Source: Lysobacter sp. ISL-50
GTDB lineage: Bacteria; Pseudomonadota; Gammaproteobacteria; Xanthomonadales; Xanthomonadaceae
Reading direction: 5' to 3'
DNA: 64,000 nucleotides
Assembly: GCF_018612875.1 (NCBI RefSeq)
Contig: NZ_JAGGRI010000024.1
Coordinates: 62,001-126,000, forward strand
The notes under the pieces were generated by a model. That model saw only the letters and a list, made by a program, of their open reading frames with translations. It made no database searches and was not told where the DNA came from. The first letter of the stretch is position 1, and each line of letters begins with the position of its first letter. Position numbers and translations under genes: made by a program. Below, in pieces: positions 44,830 to 53,915 of this stretch.

Positions 44830-45127
44830 TGCGCCGCAGCGCGGGCAAATGCGCGAGCCGGCGGGGACGTTCGATCTGCATTGCCGACAAACGATGCGAA
44901 GCCCCCGGCCTGCGCGGCCTGTGTTGATGGAAGACAGATGCGGCGTGCGCCGATCGCGATCCAGTGGCGGCCGGCCGCGATTCGATCATGCACCGGGCGC
45001 GTTTCGATAGCGCGCTCATTATCGATCAGCCGCGCCGGCGGCGGCCAGCCCGGGTGTCGCCCGGTTCGCCCGCCGGCGCCGGCTGCGGCCGGCGGGGGCT
45101 ATGCCGGCGTATCCGCCCGGGCCGCCG

Positions 45128-46030
45128 TCAGGACTCCGGTTCGCAGACCGCGCAGTCGCCGGTGAACAGTTTTTCACCGTCGCGGTCGCGATCGAGCACC
45201 GCGCGAATGCGCGCCTGGCGCTGGTTCACCAAGGCATCGCGCGGCGCGCCGTAACGTTCGGCCAGGTCGTACAGCGCGGTCGCGTTCTCGATCGAGCCGC
45301 CGACCAGATGCAAGGTCGCCCAATCCATCAGCAGGTTGGCGACCACCGGGTCCTTGGGTTTGACGAACTGGGTGCGCTCGAACAATTGATAGCTCAGCGA
45401 GCGTTCCAGCAAGGCCGGACTGACCCGGCGGCCGTCGTTGCCGACGGGCATCGACGGCATCTTCGGAATCAGCGCGCGGCTGAAGCCGAGCCCGGCCACC
45501 GAGCGATGATCGAGATAGCGCGGATCGCGCTTGAGCGCGATCTTGGCCTGCAGGATGCGCGCATGCAGCCATTCCGAGCGCTGGTGTTCGTTCTGGTTGC
45601 GGCGGATGCCGATGCGGATCCAGCGCAGCGCGACCTCGTCGTAGCCGGCCAGTTCCAGCGCCGTTCCCAGATTGGCCGCGGTCTGGTGGCGGCCGGGAAA
45701 GCGCCGCTCGACGTCGAGGAACTGGTTGATGGCGTGCGCATAGCTGCGCCGGTAGATCAGCGCCACGCCCAGATCGTTGAGGTAGACGAACTGCGGTGAC
45801 TTGCGCGCGCGTTCGACCGCCTCGGCCAGTTGCCGGTCGGTCGGCACGGCGCCGCGGGCGTCGTCGGACAGGCGCGCGGTCATGTCGCTGCCGGCCACGA
45901 ACCAATCGGTTTCGAAGGTGAGGCCGCGGATGTTGGTGCCGATCTCGTTGATGCAGGCGTGGGCGGCGGCGGGCAGCAGCAGCGCGGTCAGCAGCGCCGC
46001 GCGCCAGCGCCGCGGTCGGGCAATGAACAT
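45128..46030 (-). CDS. Exported TPR-like protein
   Basis: The 300-residue protein has a signal peptide (MFIARPRRWRAALL to AAAHA) and a mature part starting CINEIGTN. Repeated helix pairs such as LNDLGVALIYRRSYAHAINQF and AANLGTALELAGYDEVAL follow the tetratricopeptide pattern. The end has two cysteines (GDCAVCEPES). It may be a scaffold for other periplasmic proteins. ATG 46030 was preferred to 46051 for the signal peptide. Confidence 0.68.
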   Translation of the reverse strand: MFIARPRRWRAALLTALLLPAAAHACINEIGTNIRGLTFETDWFVAGSDMTARLSDDARGAVPTDRQLAEAVERARKSPQFVYLNDLGVALIYRRSYAHAINQFLDVERRFPGRHQTAANLGTALELAGYDEVALRWIRIGIRRNQNEHQRSEWLHARILQAKIALKRDPRYLDHRSVAGLGFSRALIPKMPSMPVGNDGRRVSPALLERSLSYQLFERTQFVKPKDPVVANLLMDWATLHLVGGSIENATALYDLAERYGAPRDALVNQRQARIRAVLDRDRDGEKLFTGDCAVCEPES

Positions 46031-46137
46031 GGCGGTCTCCCCTTCGGCCACGTCCGGGTGGCGCGAATGCGATCACGTTAGTCGCCCCACCGCGGGAAAC
46101 CAAGCCCGCGCGGACGGACGGCGATGCGATCGCGCCG

Positions 46138-47326
46138 TCAGCCGCGGACGAACACGCTGGCCAGCGTCGCCACCGCCGCTTCCGACGCGGCGCGATCGAC
46201 AGTGGTGTCGGCATTGCCGAAATCGCCCGGTGCCTGCGCCTGCACCAGGATGCCGTCGCGCCGCGAGACCACGTTGAGATTGCGATTGGGGCAGGCGAGG
46301 TTGTAGTTCACTTCCGGCTGCGGAATCAGCCGCGCCGTTTGTCCGCGCACCGGCGTCAGCGAGTCGTCGCCGAGCAGCGCGCGCGCCGTAGCCGGTGGCG
46401 TTGATCAGGGTCTTCTCGCGCGGGGCGGCGAAATCGCGCGGGCTGGCGAACTCGTGCGGCTCGATCTCGCCGCCGGCAAGCAGGTACTCGTCCATCAGCA
46501 TCCGCGCGTAGGCGCTGAGGTTGAAGGTCATGCGGGTATAGCGGCGCACTTCGGCGAAGGCGAACGGGTGCTGCCCGGGCTGCAGCGGTTGCGAGCGCGG
46601 GTTGAGATCGCGGATCAGCCGCGATTCCAGCACCGGGTACTGCGGTTCGCCGTCTTCCGGCGAGGCGATCTTGGGCGCTTGCGGCGGATCGATCAGTACG
46701 TAGCCGTCGGCCCATTCCACCGGCAGCCCCGGCAGGCCGAGCAAGGTCTGATAGGTGCGGAACGAAATCCGGGTCATGTCTTCCCAACTCTGTTCGAACT
46801 GCGGCGTGGAATGTTCGGCGGTAACGATGCGCGAGCCCGGCGACCAGGTGCCGGCGGCGTAGTAGGACGGAACATTGGGCAACCGGTCCTTGGCGTAGAT
46901 GCGTACGCGCAGGCCCGCGCGCTGCGCGACCAGCGCCGTGGTCAGGCCGATCGCACCGCAGCCGATCACCGCCAGCCGGGTTTCGCCGGTGGCCTGGGCG
47001 AGCCGCACCGCGTGCGTGGCCGCGCCCCACGACAGCGACCAGCCGGCGCCGCCGTGACCGTAGTTGTGGATCACGGTCTTGCGGCCGAAGCGCTCGGCTT
47101 CGATGCGCGGGCCGCGCGCGCGGAACGGCCGCGTGCAGGCGTCGATCGCGATGATGCGCTCGGCGCTGGCGCGGATCGGCGCCAGCGGCGGCGGCGCGGC
47201 GAACGGCGGCGGTTGCGCGGGCGGCTGAGCGAGCGCGAGCGAAGAGGCCTGTTGCGCCGCCGCGCCGCCGGCCGAGAGCGTAACCAGCGCGGCGCCGGCG
47301 CCGCGCAGAAAATGACGACGTTGCAT
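46138..47326 (-). pseudogene. Tat-exported FAD-dependent oxidoreductase (D-amino-acid oxidase-like), frameshifted
   Basis: The gene begins with a twin-arginine signal MQRRHFLRGAGAAL, then a Rossmann motif VIGCGAIGLTTALVAQRAGL and a DAAO-type middle with PGSRIVTAEHS and EWADGYVLIDPP. The reading frame is lost in a GC run near 46377-46387, just after INATGYGARA. The C-terminus continues in another frame: VRGQTARLIPQPEVNYN, NLNVVSRRDGILVQA and so on to TGA 46138. One base gained or two lost in the GC run explains it. It could be a real pseudogene or a sequencing error. Confidence 0.72.
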
Positions 47327-47545
47327 CGATGACCTCCGTGTGCCGCGCGCAACTGCGCGAACGGCCTGCGGCGATGTTAGCGCACGGTGATGTCGGTATG
47401 AATGGCGGCGAAAATCGCGATGGCGTCGGCCGCTGCGCCGTATTCATTCATCGCTTAAGCAACAGCATGAATGAACGCGCGCTCGTTCACTTCTCGTTTG
47501 CACGGCGTAACGAGAATCGAATCTCCCCACGCACAGGAGGATGTC

Positions 47546-47974
47546 ATGAAGCGATATCTGCTGGCGCTGGCCCTGGTGGCCTGCGCCCCTTCCTTCGTAA
47601 TGGCCCAGGGCGCGCCGACCGCGCTGACCGAACATCAAATCCGTACTCGTCTGGCCGAACAGGGCTACACCAAGATCAACGATCTCGACTTCGAGGACGG
47701 CGTGTGGAAAGCCGATGCGCGCAGCGCCAACGGCAACCGCGTGCAGGTCAAGCTGGACCCCCGCAGCGGCCGCGTCTATCCGAACGAGCAGGTCGCGCAG
47801 ATGAGCGAGCGCGACGTGCGCGCGGCGCTGTCGGCGGCGGGTTACACCGACATCCACGACGTCGATTACGACGACGGCATCTGGCTGGCCAAGGCCGACG
47901 ATCCGGCCGGCCGCGACGTCAAGCTCAAGCTCGACCCGGACAACGGCAAGATCTTCGGCGTCGAGAAAAACTGA
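47546..47974 (+). CDS. Periplasmic protein with two PepSY-like repeats
   Basis: An AGGAGG ribosome site precedes ATG 47546. The 142-residue protein has a signal peptide ending FVMAQ and two repeated units: LTEHQIRTRLAEQGYTKINDL with DGVWKADARS, and SERDVRAALSAAGYTDIHDV with DDGIWLAKADD. PepSY domains are found as peptidase inhibitors and small periplasmic proteins. The gene stands alone and is followed by a hairpin. Confidence 0.82.
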   Translation: MKRYLLALALVACAPSFVMAQGAPTALTEHQIRTRLAEQGYTKINDLDFEDGVWKADARSANGNRVQVKLDPRSGRVYPNEQVAQMSERDVRAALSAAGYTDIHDVDYDDGIWLAKADDPAGRDVKLKLDPDNGKIFGVEKN

Positions 47975-48008
47975 TCCCCGCCTTGAACCGGTTCATGCCG
48001 ATGTAAAA

Positions 48009-48044
48009 CACCGCGGCCGCCTTCGATCGAAGGCGGCCGTGGTT
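48009..48044. terminator. Hairpin between two convergent genes
   Basis: The palindrome CGGCCGCCTTCGATCGAAGG continues to a 26-base perfect inverted repeat (48014-48039). On the minus strand it is followed by a TTTT tract (complement of 48005-48008), so it can end the GH64 transcript and probably also the PepSY transcript. Confidence 0.7.
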
Positions 48045-48068
48045 CCATCCATCGTCCGCGCGCCGGTA

Positions 48069-49376
48069 TCAGCTGTAGAAATTGCCGATCACCACGTTGA
48101 CTTGCGTGGCCGCGTTGAGCTGTATCGTCGGGCTCTGCTGGCAGACATCGTCGTAGGGAAAGCCATACGCCAGCGCGTTGCTGTTGGCCGCATGCATGAT
48201 CGCGGCCCAGGCGTTCCAGGTGCCGCCGGAGGGATAGAACGATCCGGCCTCGCTGTGGCAGACGGTGTCGTCCAGCAGATAGCCGGGCACGCCGCGATTG
48301 AACGCGGCGGCGATGTTCTTGCCGACGTTCTGCTGCGCGGCGCCGCCGGCGTTCAAGGAGTTGGCGCATTGCCACACGTCGATCGAGGCGATCTGCACGG
48401 TCGAAGGCGCCGAACCGATCATCGGGAAGGCCAGCGCCGGCGCCGCCGCCTGCCATTCGGCCAAGGTGGTGTATTGCCCCTGATAGAAATTCAGCACGCC
48501 GCTGCCGCTGTCGACCACGCCGGTGTAGTAGCCGGTGGCGCCGTCGTTGACCACCAGCGGCGTGGTCTGCCAGTTGAGGTACCACGCGCCGAGGTTGTCG
48601 TTGAAGTAATCGGTCAGCCCGCCGCTGTAGCTGCCCATCGCGGTCAGGGTCTTGGGCGATTGCGCGCGCAGCGTGGAGACGTTGGCCGGATATGCGGCCG
48701 TAGCGGCGGCGTCGACCGCGACCAGGCTGCCCGAGTCGGTAAACGGGCCGGTCAGCGCGCCGATCTGCGCCAGCAGCGCGTCGCGCGTAACGCTCATCGC
48801 GCCTTGCAGGCCGCCGCCGGGCGCGCCGTCCAGGCTCATCGCGAAGCCGAACTGATCGACCTGGGTGGTATTGCCGTTGAAGTTGCCTTCGCTGTCGTAG
48901 GAGAACTCGATCCAGTCGAACAGGCACTGCGCGCCCGGGCCGTCCGCGTACGGCACCGGCGCGGCGTAGCCGCTGGCCTGGACGGTGAACGGCAGCCGCG
49001 GCAGCCCGGCCGACACGTAGATGCGGCCGCTGAAGGCATTAACGCCGATGCCCAGGCCGGGCACGGTGGTGGTGTTGATCTGCGACAGGTCCAGTTGCGT
49101 GGCCGGCGCGGTGCGGGCCAGGGCGATCGAGTAATCGGCCCAGGCCTGGGGATAGTTGGGCTGCAGCGCGGCGATGGCGGCGGCATCGAGTTGGCCGGAA
49201 TCGGGAAAGCTCTGCGCGGCCTGGGTGTTGTCGCTCAACGTCATCGGATGCGGTAGGCCGCTGGCGTCGAGGCGATAGAAGACGCCGGCGACCAGGCCGA
49301 CGATGTAGGCATAGACGGCGACATCGGCGACAAGATCGGTCTGGGTGGCGTCGAGGGTGAGAGGTACTGAGGTCAT
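48069..49376 (-). CDS. GH64-family beta-1,3-glucanase
   Basis: The 435-residue protein has the GH64 pattern: RIYVSAGLPRLPF, LFDWIEFSYDSEGNFNGN, QVDQFGFAMSLDG, later TDYFNDNLG and a C-terminal CHSEAGSFYPSGG with a YPYDDVC-like turn. GH64 enzymes release oligosaccharides from fungal beta-1,3-glucan, which fits a mycolytic organism. Unlike most GH64 enzymes no signal peptide is visible from ATG 49376 (MTSVPLTLDATQ), so export may be by another route or the product stays inside. A longer frame to 49415 gives no signal either. Confidence 0.78.
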   Translation of the reverse strand: MTSVPLTLDATQTDLVADVAVYAYIVGLVAGVFYRLDASGLPHPMTLSDNTQAAQSFPDSGQLDAAAIAALQPNYPQAWADYSIALARTAPATQLDLSQINTTTVPGLGIGVNAFSGRIYVSAGLPRLPFTVQASGYAAPVPYADGPGAQCLFDWIEFSYDSEGNFNGNTTQVDQFGFAMSLDGAPGGGLQGAMSVTRDALLAQIGALTGPFTDSGSLVAVDAAATAAYPANVSTLRAQSPKTLTAMGSYSGGLTDYFNDNLGAWYLNWQTTPLVVNDGATGYYTGVVDSGSGVLNFYQGQYTTLAEWQAAAPALAFPMIGSAPSTVQIASIDVWQCANSLNAGGAAQQNVGKNIAAAFNRGVPGYLLDDTVCHSEAGSFYPSGGTWNAWAAIMHAANSNALAYGFPYDDVCQQSPTIQLNAATQVNVVIGNFYS

Positions 49377-49537
49377 GGGCGATACCTTCGTGTTGGAGGG
49401 CGGGCCGTAAACCAACGCGGAACCGCGGCGGCGGCGGACACGCGCGGGCGGTCGGCGCGCAGCGGTGGATGAGAGGTAAACGCCGGCGCCGGCGTTCTGT
49501 GAATGGCCAGGCCGGCCGCGACGCGTCTCACCCTGGC

Positions 49538-49707
49538 GCGCAAGTCATTGCCGAATTGCGCCATCGCGCCGACGGCGAGCTGATCGGCGAGATCCGCCTG
49601 CCCGAGCGGGTCTCCAATCTGGTGTTCGCGGGCCCAAGCGCAATCGCTTGTTCATCGCCGCGACGATCTCGTTGCATTCGGTGCTGCTGGCGGTGCGGGG
49701 CCCGGAC
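49538..49707 (+). pseudogene. Remnant of a gluconolactonase (SMP-30 family), C-terminus
   Basis: The frame GELIGEIRLPERVSNLVFAG and, after loss of one base near 49633, PKRNRLFIAATISLHSVLL and AVRG match the end of SMP-30/gluconolactonase proteins, where a GGPKRNRLF-like strand precedes the last beta-propeller blade. The rest of the gene is absent. It is the only recognisable content of the 517-base gap between the GH64 and VOC genes. Confidence 0.55.
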
Positions 49708-49893
49708 GGTCTGAGGGGGCGGGCCGGAGGAGGCCGAAAACCGGCCCGCGAAATTTTTTTCGCGGCCGTGTCGATTCCTGCGATCCTGGCTCGTCGTTGT
49801 CAGGAGCAGGCAGGAAACGGTCCGCAAACCCGCCCTCGTTACTGCCCGCCGCATCAATCCATCCATCCCCTTTCAACCGCCGGAGCCCTCGCC

Positions 49894-50313
49894 ATGACCA
49901 CCCACGCCCAACTGTTCGTCAACCTGCCCGTCAAGAACCTGGACCGTTCGATCGAGTTCTATACCAAGCTCGGCTACAGCTTCAATCCGAAGTTCACCGA
50001 CGAAAACGCCACCTGCATGATCGTCGGCGAGAATATCTTCGTGATGCTGCTGGTCGAGCCGTTCTTCCAGAGCTTCACCAAGAAGACGGTCGTCGATGCG
50101 ACCAAGCAGGTGCAAACGCTGGTGGCGGTGTCCTTGCCCAACCGCGCCGAAGTCGATGCGCTGGCCGACAAGGCCGTGGCCGCCGGCGCGACCGCGCACG
50201 AACCGAAGGATTACGGCTTCATGTACCAGCGTTCCTACGACGATCTCGACGGCCACACCTGGGAAGTGTTCTACATGGATGCCGACGCCGATCCGAGCGC
50301 CGCGCAGCAGTAA
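49894..50313 (+). CDS. VOC-family (glyoxalase-like) protein
   Basis: The 139-residue protein starts MTTHAQLFVNLPVKNLDRSI and shows the paired beta-alpha-beta-beta-beta units of VOC proteins, with ENATCMIVGENIFVMLL and DLDGHTWEVFYMD. Many relatives are annotated as extradiol-dioxygenase or lactoylglutathione lyase-like, and the ligand is unknown. A strong bidirectional terminator separates it from the convergent DUF3016 gene. Confidence 0.8.
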   Translation: MTTHAQLFVNLPVKNLDRSIEFYTKLGYSFNPKFTDENATCMIVGENIFVMLLVEPFFQSFTKKTVVDATKQVQTLVAVSLPNRAEVDALADKAVAAGATAHEPKDYGFMYQRSYDDLDGHTWEVFYMDADADPSAAQQ

Positions 50314-50362
50314 GCCATCCGCGGGACCGCGCGGCGGCGGCCGGTCGGTTCGCCCCGCGCGC

Positions 50363-50396
50363 AACAAAAAACCTCGCGATGCGCGAGGTTTTTTGT
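50363..50396. terminator. Bidirectional rho-independent terminator
   Basis: CCTCGCG (50372-50378) pairs with CGCGAGG (50382-50388), loop ATG. It is flanked by A-tracts on the left and six T's on the right, so it works for both the plus-strand VOC gene and the minus-strand DUF3016 gene. Confidence 0.9.
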
Positions 50397-50441
50397 TGGC
50401 CGGGGTTTGGCGTCGGCGAAGTCGAAATCACGGTGCCTGGA

Positions 50442-51017
50442 TCAGCGCGAGGCGCTGCGCGCGTCGGTGGATTTGAATTCGTCGTGCAGCCAATCGTCGA
50501 TCAGGCGTTTTTCGTAGCGCAGCGGATCGGAGTCGCTGGCGGTGCGCGGTCCCATCATGAAGCTCATGTCGCGCAAGGTGCGCTGGCCTTCTTCGATCAC
50601 CTGGCCGTTGGCATCCAGGCGCTTGAAGCTCAGCGCGATCTTCGGCGGATAGATGTCGCGGACGAAACGGGTGTCGTTGTACTGCGAGCCATGCCAGGGC
50701 TCGAAGTCGCCGGCGCGCTTGATGTCGGTGATGTCCACGTCCAGGCGCTCGCCCGGCGGGAGCCGGCGCTGTCCGCGCGTGCGCACGTATTGGGCGAGCT
50801 GCTCGACCCAGTTGCCGCGGCGCGCTTCATAGCGATTGCGGCTCTGGCGGATTTCGCTGAACTGCTCCGGGTTCTGCCAGCTCACGCTGACTGGGCCCTG
50901 CGCGGGCAGGGCGCGTGGAGCGTCGGGATCGGTGACGCTGCGGGATTTGGCGCTGGCGTCCACGGCCAACAGCGCGGCGGCCGAAAGAACGATGGCGAGT
51001 GCGGTCCGCATATACAT
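50442..51017 (-). CDS. DUF3016 family exported protein
   Basis: The 191-residue protein has a signal peptide ending AVDASA, then the DUF3016 pattern VSVSWQNPEQFSEIRQSRNR, LDVDITDIKRAGDFEPW and FMMGPRTASDSDPLRYEKRL. The family is found in Xanthomonadaceae and relatives; its function is unknown. The start may be the third codon (ATG 51011) instead of 51017. Confidence 0.82.
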   Translation of the reverse strand: MYMRTALAIVLSAAALLAVDASAKSRSVTDPDAPRALPAQGPVSVSWQNPEQFSEIRQSRNRYEARRGNWVEQLAQYVRTRGQRRLPPGERLDVDITDIKRAGDFEPWHGSQYNDTRFVRDIYPPKIALSFKRLDANGQVIEEGQRTLRDMSFMMGPRTASDSDPLRYEKRLIDDWLHDEFKSTDARSASR

Positions 51018-51152
51018 GACGGGCTCCGGTGCGGGTGGGTATGCCTGGATTCTCCGCTTCCGCCACGGGCGCCGCCAGCGACACTGCGTTAAACCGGGTC
51101 CGGGCGCGACCGCCGTTGCCGCGAATTCACGATGCGCGCGACATTCGCCTGT

Positions 51153-51509
51153 TCATTCGCAGGCTTTACCGTCGCGGTCGCGATCCAGATGCGGCGCGTA
51201 GCCAGGATCGCCGAGCCTGAGCGGCGTCGCGCCGGCTGCGCGCGCGGCGCTGCAGTTGGGGTAGTAGATCGCCGGCGCGGCGTAGGAGGCGCCGCCGGAC
51301 GGCGCGTAGCCCTGGGCCTGGGCCGGTCGTCGTGGCCGCGTCGGCGCCGCCGGATAGACCGGCGCGACGGCGCCGCGATGGCAGTGATAGCCGCCGCGCT
51401 TGCGATCGTGATGGCAGCCTTCGGCGTTGAGTCCGCCGCCGTGCGCGCCGACGTCGGCGGTCGCACACAGCAAGGCCCATGTCAGCGCCGCTCGATAACG
51501 CGATGTCAT
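51153..51509 (-). CDS. Exported Excalibur-domain protein
   Basis: The 118-residue protein has a signal peptide (ALTWALLCATADVGA), then an His/Cys-rich CHHDRKRGGYHCHRG segment, a Pro/Ala-rich linker and a C-terminal Excalibur domain: YYPNCSAARAAGATPL to DRDRDGKACE, with the DxDxDGxxCE calcium loop. Such proteins are secreted and bind calcium; the His-rich part may bind metal. Confidence 0.78.
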   Translation of the reverse strand: MTSRYRAALTWALLCATADVGAHGGGLNAEGCHHDRKRGGYHCHRGAVAPVYPAAPTRPRRPAQAQGYAPSGGASYAAPAIYYPNCSAARAAGATPLRLGDPGYAPHLDRDRDGKACE

Positions 51510-51671
51510 GCCTGTCCCCCCGTTCCGCTATCAACGCGGTGGGGGCGGCGAACAGGTCAGGTCGGCGCGGGGATCGCGTCGGGATGCCGCAGCGTCAGCG
51601 CGGCTGAGCGGGAAACCGGTGCGCGCTTGCGCTTGCGCGCACCGGTTCAACAGATCCACGCGGCCGGCGCT

Positions 51672-52046
51672 TCAGGCATCGAAGTGCTTGCGCACCTGGT
51701 CGAAGTCCATCACCGGACGCACCTCGATGCGGCCGGTCTGGCTCCACGGGAAGTCCTGCGCGATGCGCAGGGCTTCGTCCATGTCCGCCGCCTCGATCAG
51801 ATTGAAACCGCCCAGATACTCCTTGGCTTCGGCGAACGGGCCGTCCATGAAGGTGGTGCGGCCGGCGCGGGTGCGCACCGACACCGCTTTCGCCGGCGGC
51901 TCCAGCATCTGCGAATCCAGCAACACGCCGTTGTCGCGCATTGCGTCGGCGTGAGCGATGCAGCCGCGCATCATGGTGTCGTACTCGCCGTCGGGCAGGG
52001 CTTCGATCAGCTGATCGTCGTTGTAGATCATCACCAGAAATTTCAT
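51672..52046 (-). CDS. YCII-domain (DGPF-type) protein
   Basis: The 124-residue protein starts MKFLVMIYNDDQL and has the YCII-related pattern AGRTTFMDGPFAEAKEYLGG followed by ADMDEALRIAQDFP. These small proteins often accompany ECF sigma factors, but none is near here. A role is not known. ATG 52046 was used because homology starts there. Confidence 0.82.
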   Translation of the reverse strand: MKFLVMIYNDDQLIEALPDGEYDTMMRGCIAHADAMRDNGVLLDSQMLEPPAKAVSVRTRAGRTTFMDGPFAEAKEYLGGFNLIEAADMDEALRIAQDFPWSQTGRIEVRPVMDFDQVRKHFDA

Positions 52047-52272
52047 GGAGTCCTCTGCAACTGGCTCGCGCCCGCAGTCGATAGATTCGCCCGCGGCCCT
52101 CGGGGCCGGCCGGGATGGATGGCTGCGGCGCCGAGCATAACGCCATCGGTGCGGGGGGCTGCAGTGACAAAACGCATGTCGTGGGTTTGTTTGCGAGTTG
52201 CAGGGCCATCGCTGGGCGGTAAGGCTTGCGGCGATGGCTGTCGAGGGCGGCGGCCAGTCGCGCACTGCACGC

Positions 52273-52764
52273 TCAGTCGGGTGCGATATTCAACTCCACG
52301 CGCCGATTTCGCGCCCGTCCTGCGACAGTTTTATTGTCGTCAACAGGCATGCTGTTGCCGTGTTCCGCTGGAGGCGTAAGCGAGGAGGCGGGGACGCCGT
52401 TCGAAATCAGCCAGTCGTATACGAGCTTGGCTCTGCGAGCGGCCAGTTCCCGACATTGAATGTCAGTGCATTCCTTGTCGTCGGTGAAGCCAAGGACTTC
52501 AAATCTGACGTGCGAATATTTCTTCATGGTGTGGGCATTTCTTTTCAATGCGCCCAGGAAGAATTCTTTGGAATCGCCCAGTACCGACTCTAGGTTTTCA
52601 TTGGCCTTTGGCAGTCCTTCCTTGAACTCCATGGCGACCAATTCAATCCCGGAAAGAAGGGGCGGTGAATGCTTTGGGGTTTCCTTTCGAGCAGCGCATG
52701 AGAGCGTGCTCAACAGGAGCGCTAAAGAGATGGCTGTACGACCGGGGCGGGATAAAATGGCCAT
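52273..52764 (-). CDS. OmpA-domain lipoprotein
   Basis: The 163-residue product has a lipobox STLSC (Cys about 23) and a C-terminal OmpA-like peptidoglycan-binding domain: RFEVLGFTDDKECTD, then CRELAARRAKLVYDWL and AGRARNRRVELNI with the conserved Arg. An extra Cys pair (KECTDIQC) is unusual. A GGAGG site precedes ATG 52764 by 9 bases. It ends an accessory operon whose composition is less GC-rich than the flanks. An 8-bp inverted repeat (52779-52800) lies just upstream. Confidence 0.75.
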   Translation of the reverse strand: MAILSRPGRTAISLALLLSTLSCAARKETPKHSPPLLSGIELVAMEFKEGLPKANENLESVLGDSKEFFLGALKRNAHTMKKYSHVRFEVLGFTDDKECTDIQCRELAARRAKLVYDWLISNGVPASSLTPPAEHGNSMPVDDNKTVAGRARNRRVELNIAPD

Positions 52765-52882
52765 ATGCAACTGCCTCCACTAAAGCGCGAGTGCTTTAGT
52801 CAGATCCTTGCTCCAAACAGAATTGATCCGGCACTTCTGGCCGCCGAGTGGCGGGCTTGTTGCGTGCGGTCCCTTTGTTTCC

Positions 52883-53245
52883 CTACAAGCCGAGGTTACT
52901 TTCTTTTGTCATGATTTGATCAACGCGGCCATTTTGATCGAACACTACGATGATTCTCGTCGTTTTCGTGACCGCATTCACTGGTGGCTCGGAAACAAAA
53001 AGCGTGAGGGTAGACGATTCGAGTGCCTCCTCCCGAATCAATTCAGCCGGCAATGCCGATGTATCGGCCAGCGGAGGGCTGGACTTGAACTTTATGCCAC
53101 GGCTTTTTAGTAGAAGTTCGACGTTGGCGCGAGTCTCTCCGACTCTAACTCCTTCAGTCGCTGCCTCGGCAAGCCCATGCCTCTGGCAAGAGGCCGAGTA
53201 GATACTGAAAAATGCCAACAGCAATCCGTTGATAGCGCGTTTCAA
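52883..53245 (-). CDS. Small lipoprotein of unknown function
   Basis: The 120-residue product has a signal peptide with lipobox YSASC (Cys20). The mature part includes GETRANVELLLKSRGIKF and a beta-rich TLTLFVSEPP to RIIVVFDQNGRVDQI. It starts at TTG 53245, overlapping the TGA of the upstream frame (TTGA), so it is coupled. I do not recognise the family. The gap to the OmpA-domain gene holds a short hairpin. Confidence 0.6.
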   Translation of the reverse strand: MKRAINGLLLAFFSIYSASCQRHGLAEAATEGVRVGETRANVELLLKSRGIKFKSSPPLADTSALPAELIREEALESSTLTLFVSEPPVNAVTKTTRIIVVFDQNGRVDQIMTKESNLGL

Positions 53246-53451
53246 TGATTGGTCCCCTGTGGTTCGAACTGCACTCCAGTTGTACGGTCGCTTCCCAAAG
53301 CATTGTTGCCAGAGTCAGGCGTGGCAGCGGGTCTAGTTCCAGTAAGGCCTTGTGCAGCGTCAAATGCAAATGAATTTTATTTTACGCCGCGTGCATTGTA
53401 GTTAACTCCCGCAGTATTCACAGCATCCTTAAAGTGAGTAAGTTGTTTCAT
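53246..53451 (-). pseudogene. Short coupled gene interrupted by an in-frame TAA
   Basis: ATG 53449-53451 overlaps the stop of the upstream gene as TAATG and opens MKQLTHFKDAVNTAG to a TAA at codon 25 (53377-53379). The same frame then continues with natural sequence, FAFDAAQGLTGTRPAATPDS and VQFEPQGTNH, to TGA 53246, which in turn overlaps the lipoprotein start. One nonsense base therefore splits a 67-codon gene kept in frame between two coupled neighbours. Function unknown. Confidence 0.5.
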
Positions 53452-53867
53452 TACTTCGCCGCCAGAGACAGCCGTGCCATTATGTCGCCCTCGCACGCCA
53501 ATCGACTGAAGTCCCGAATTACGTCGTGGAAGTGGACGCCTGCGGATCGAACCTCGCTGGCCGGCACCTCGATATCGAAGCCGATGCATTCGATCGGCGG
53601 CGCGGTCGGCAACAGCACGGATTTCCCGTTCGTCACCAATTGCGCTTCCAGATCCCAAGCCGAGCCGTCGTTCCACGGCAGCCGGCCTTCGGGGAGTCGC
53701 AGGACGCTTCCGGTGGAGTTGCGGAAGGCGAAGAACCACTGCTGGGGCGATCCGCGATCCGTGTAGAAACCCACATCAATGACGGCTTCCATAGGGGGCT
53801 GTCTAGCAGGAAGTGGTATCGCGGGCGCGGTGAGGGCGAGTTTTGGAAATGGGAAAGTGAATGCCAT
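53451..53867 (-). CDS. Hypothetical 138-residue protein heading the accessory operon
   Basis: The product starts MAFTFPFPKLALTAPAIPLP and continues with EAVIDVGFYTDRGSPQQWFF, an LRLPEGRLPW segment, APPIECIGFDIEVPAS and a C-terminal RLACEGDIMARL. It has a proline-rich N-terminus and a beta-rich remainder, no signal peptide. Its TAA overlaps the next ATG. No family was recognised. Confidence 0.55.
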   Translation of the reverse strand: MAFTFPFPKLALTAPAIPLPARQPPMEAVIDVGFYTDRGSPQQWFFAFRNSTGSVLRLPEGRLPWNDGSAWDLEAQLVTNGKSVLLPTAPPIECIGFDIEVPASEVRSAGVHFHDVIRDFSRLACEGDIMARLSLAAK

Positions 53868-53915
53868 CGGTTCGGGCCTAGGAGATTTGGGCGTTGTAGT
53901 GCGGTTGCTCTGTAC

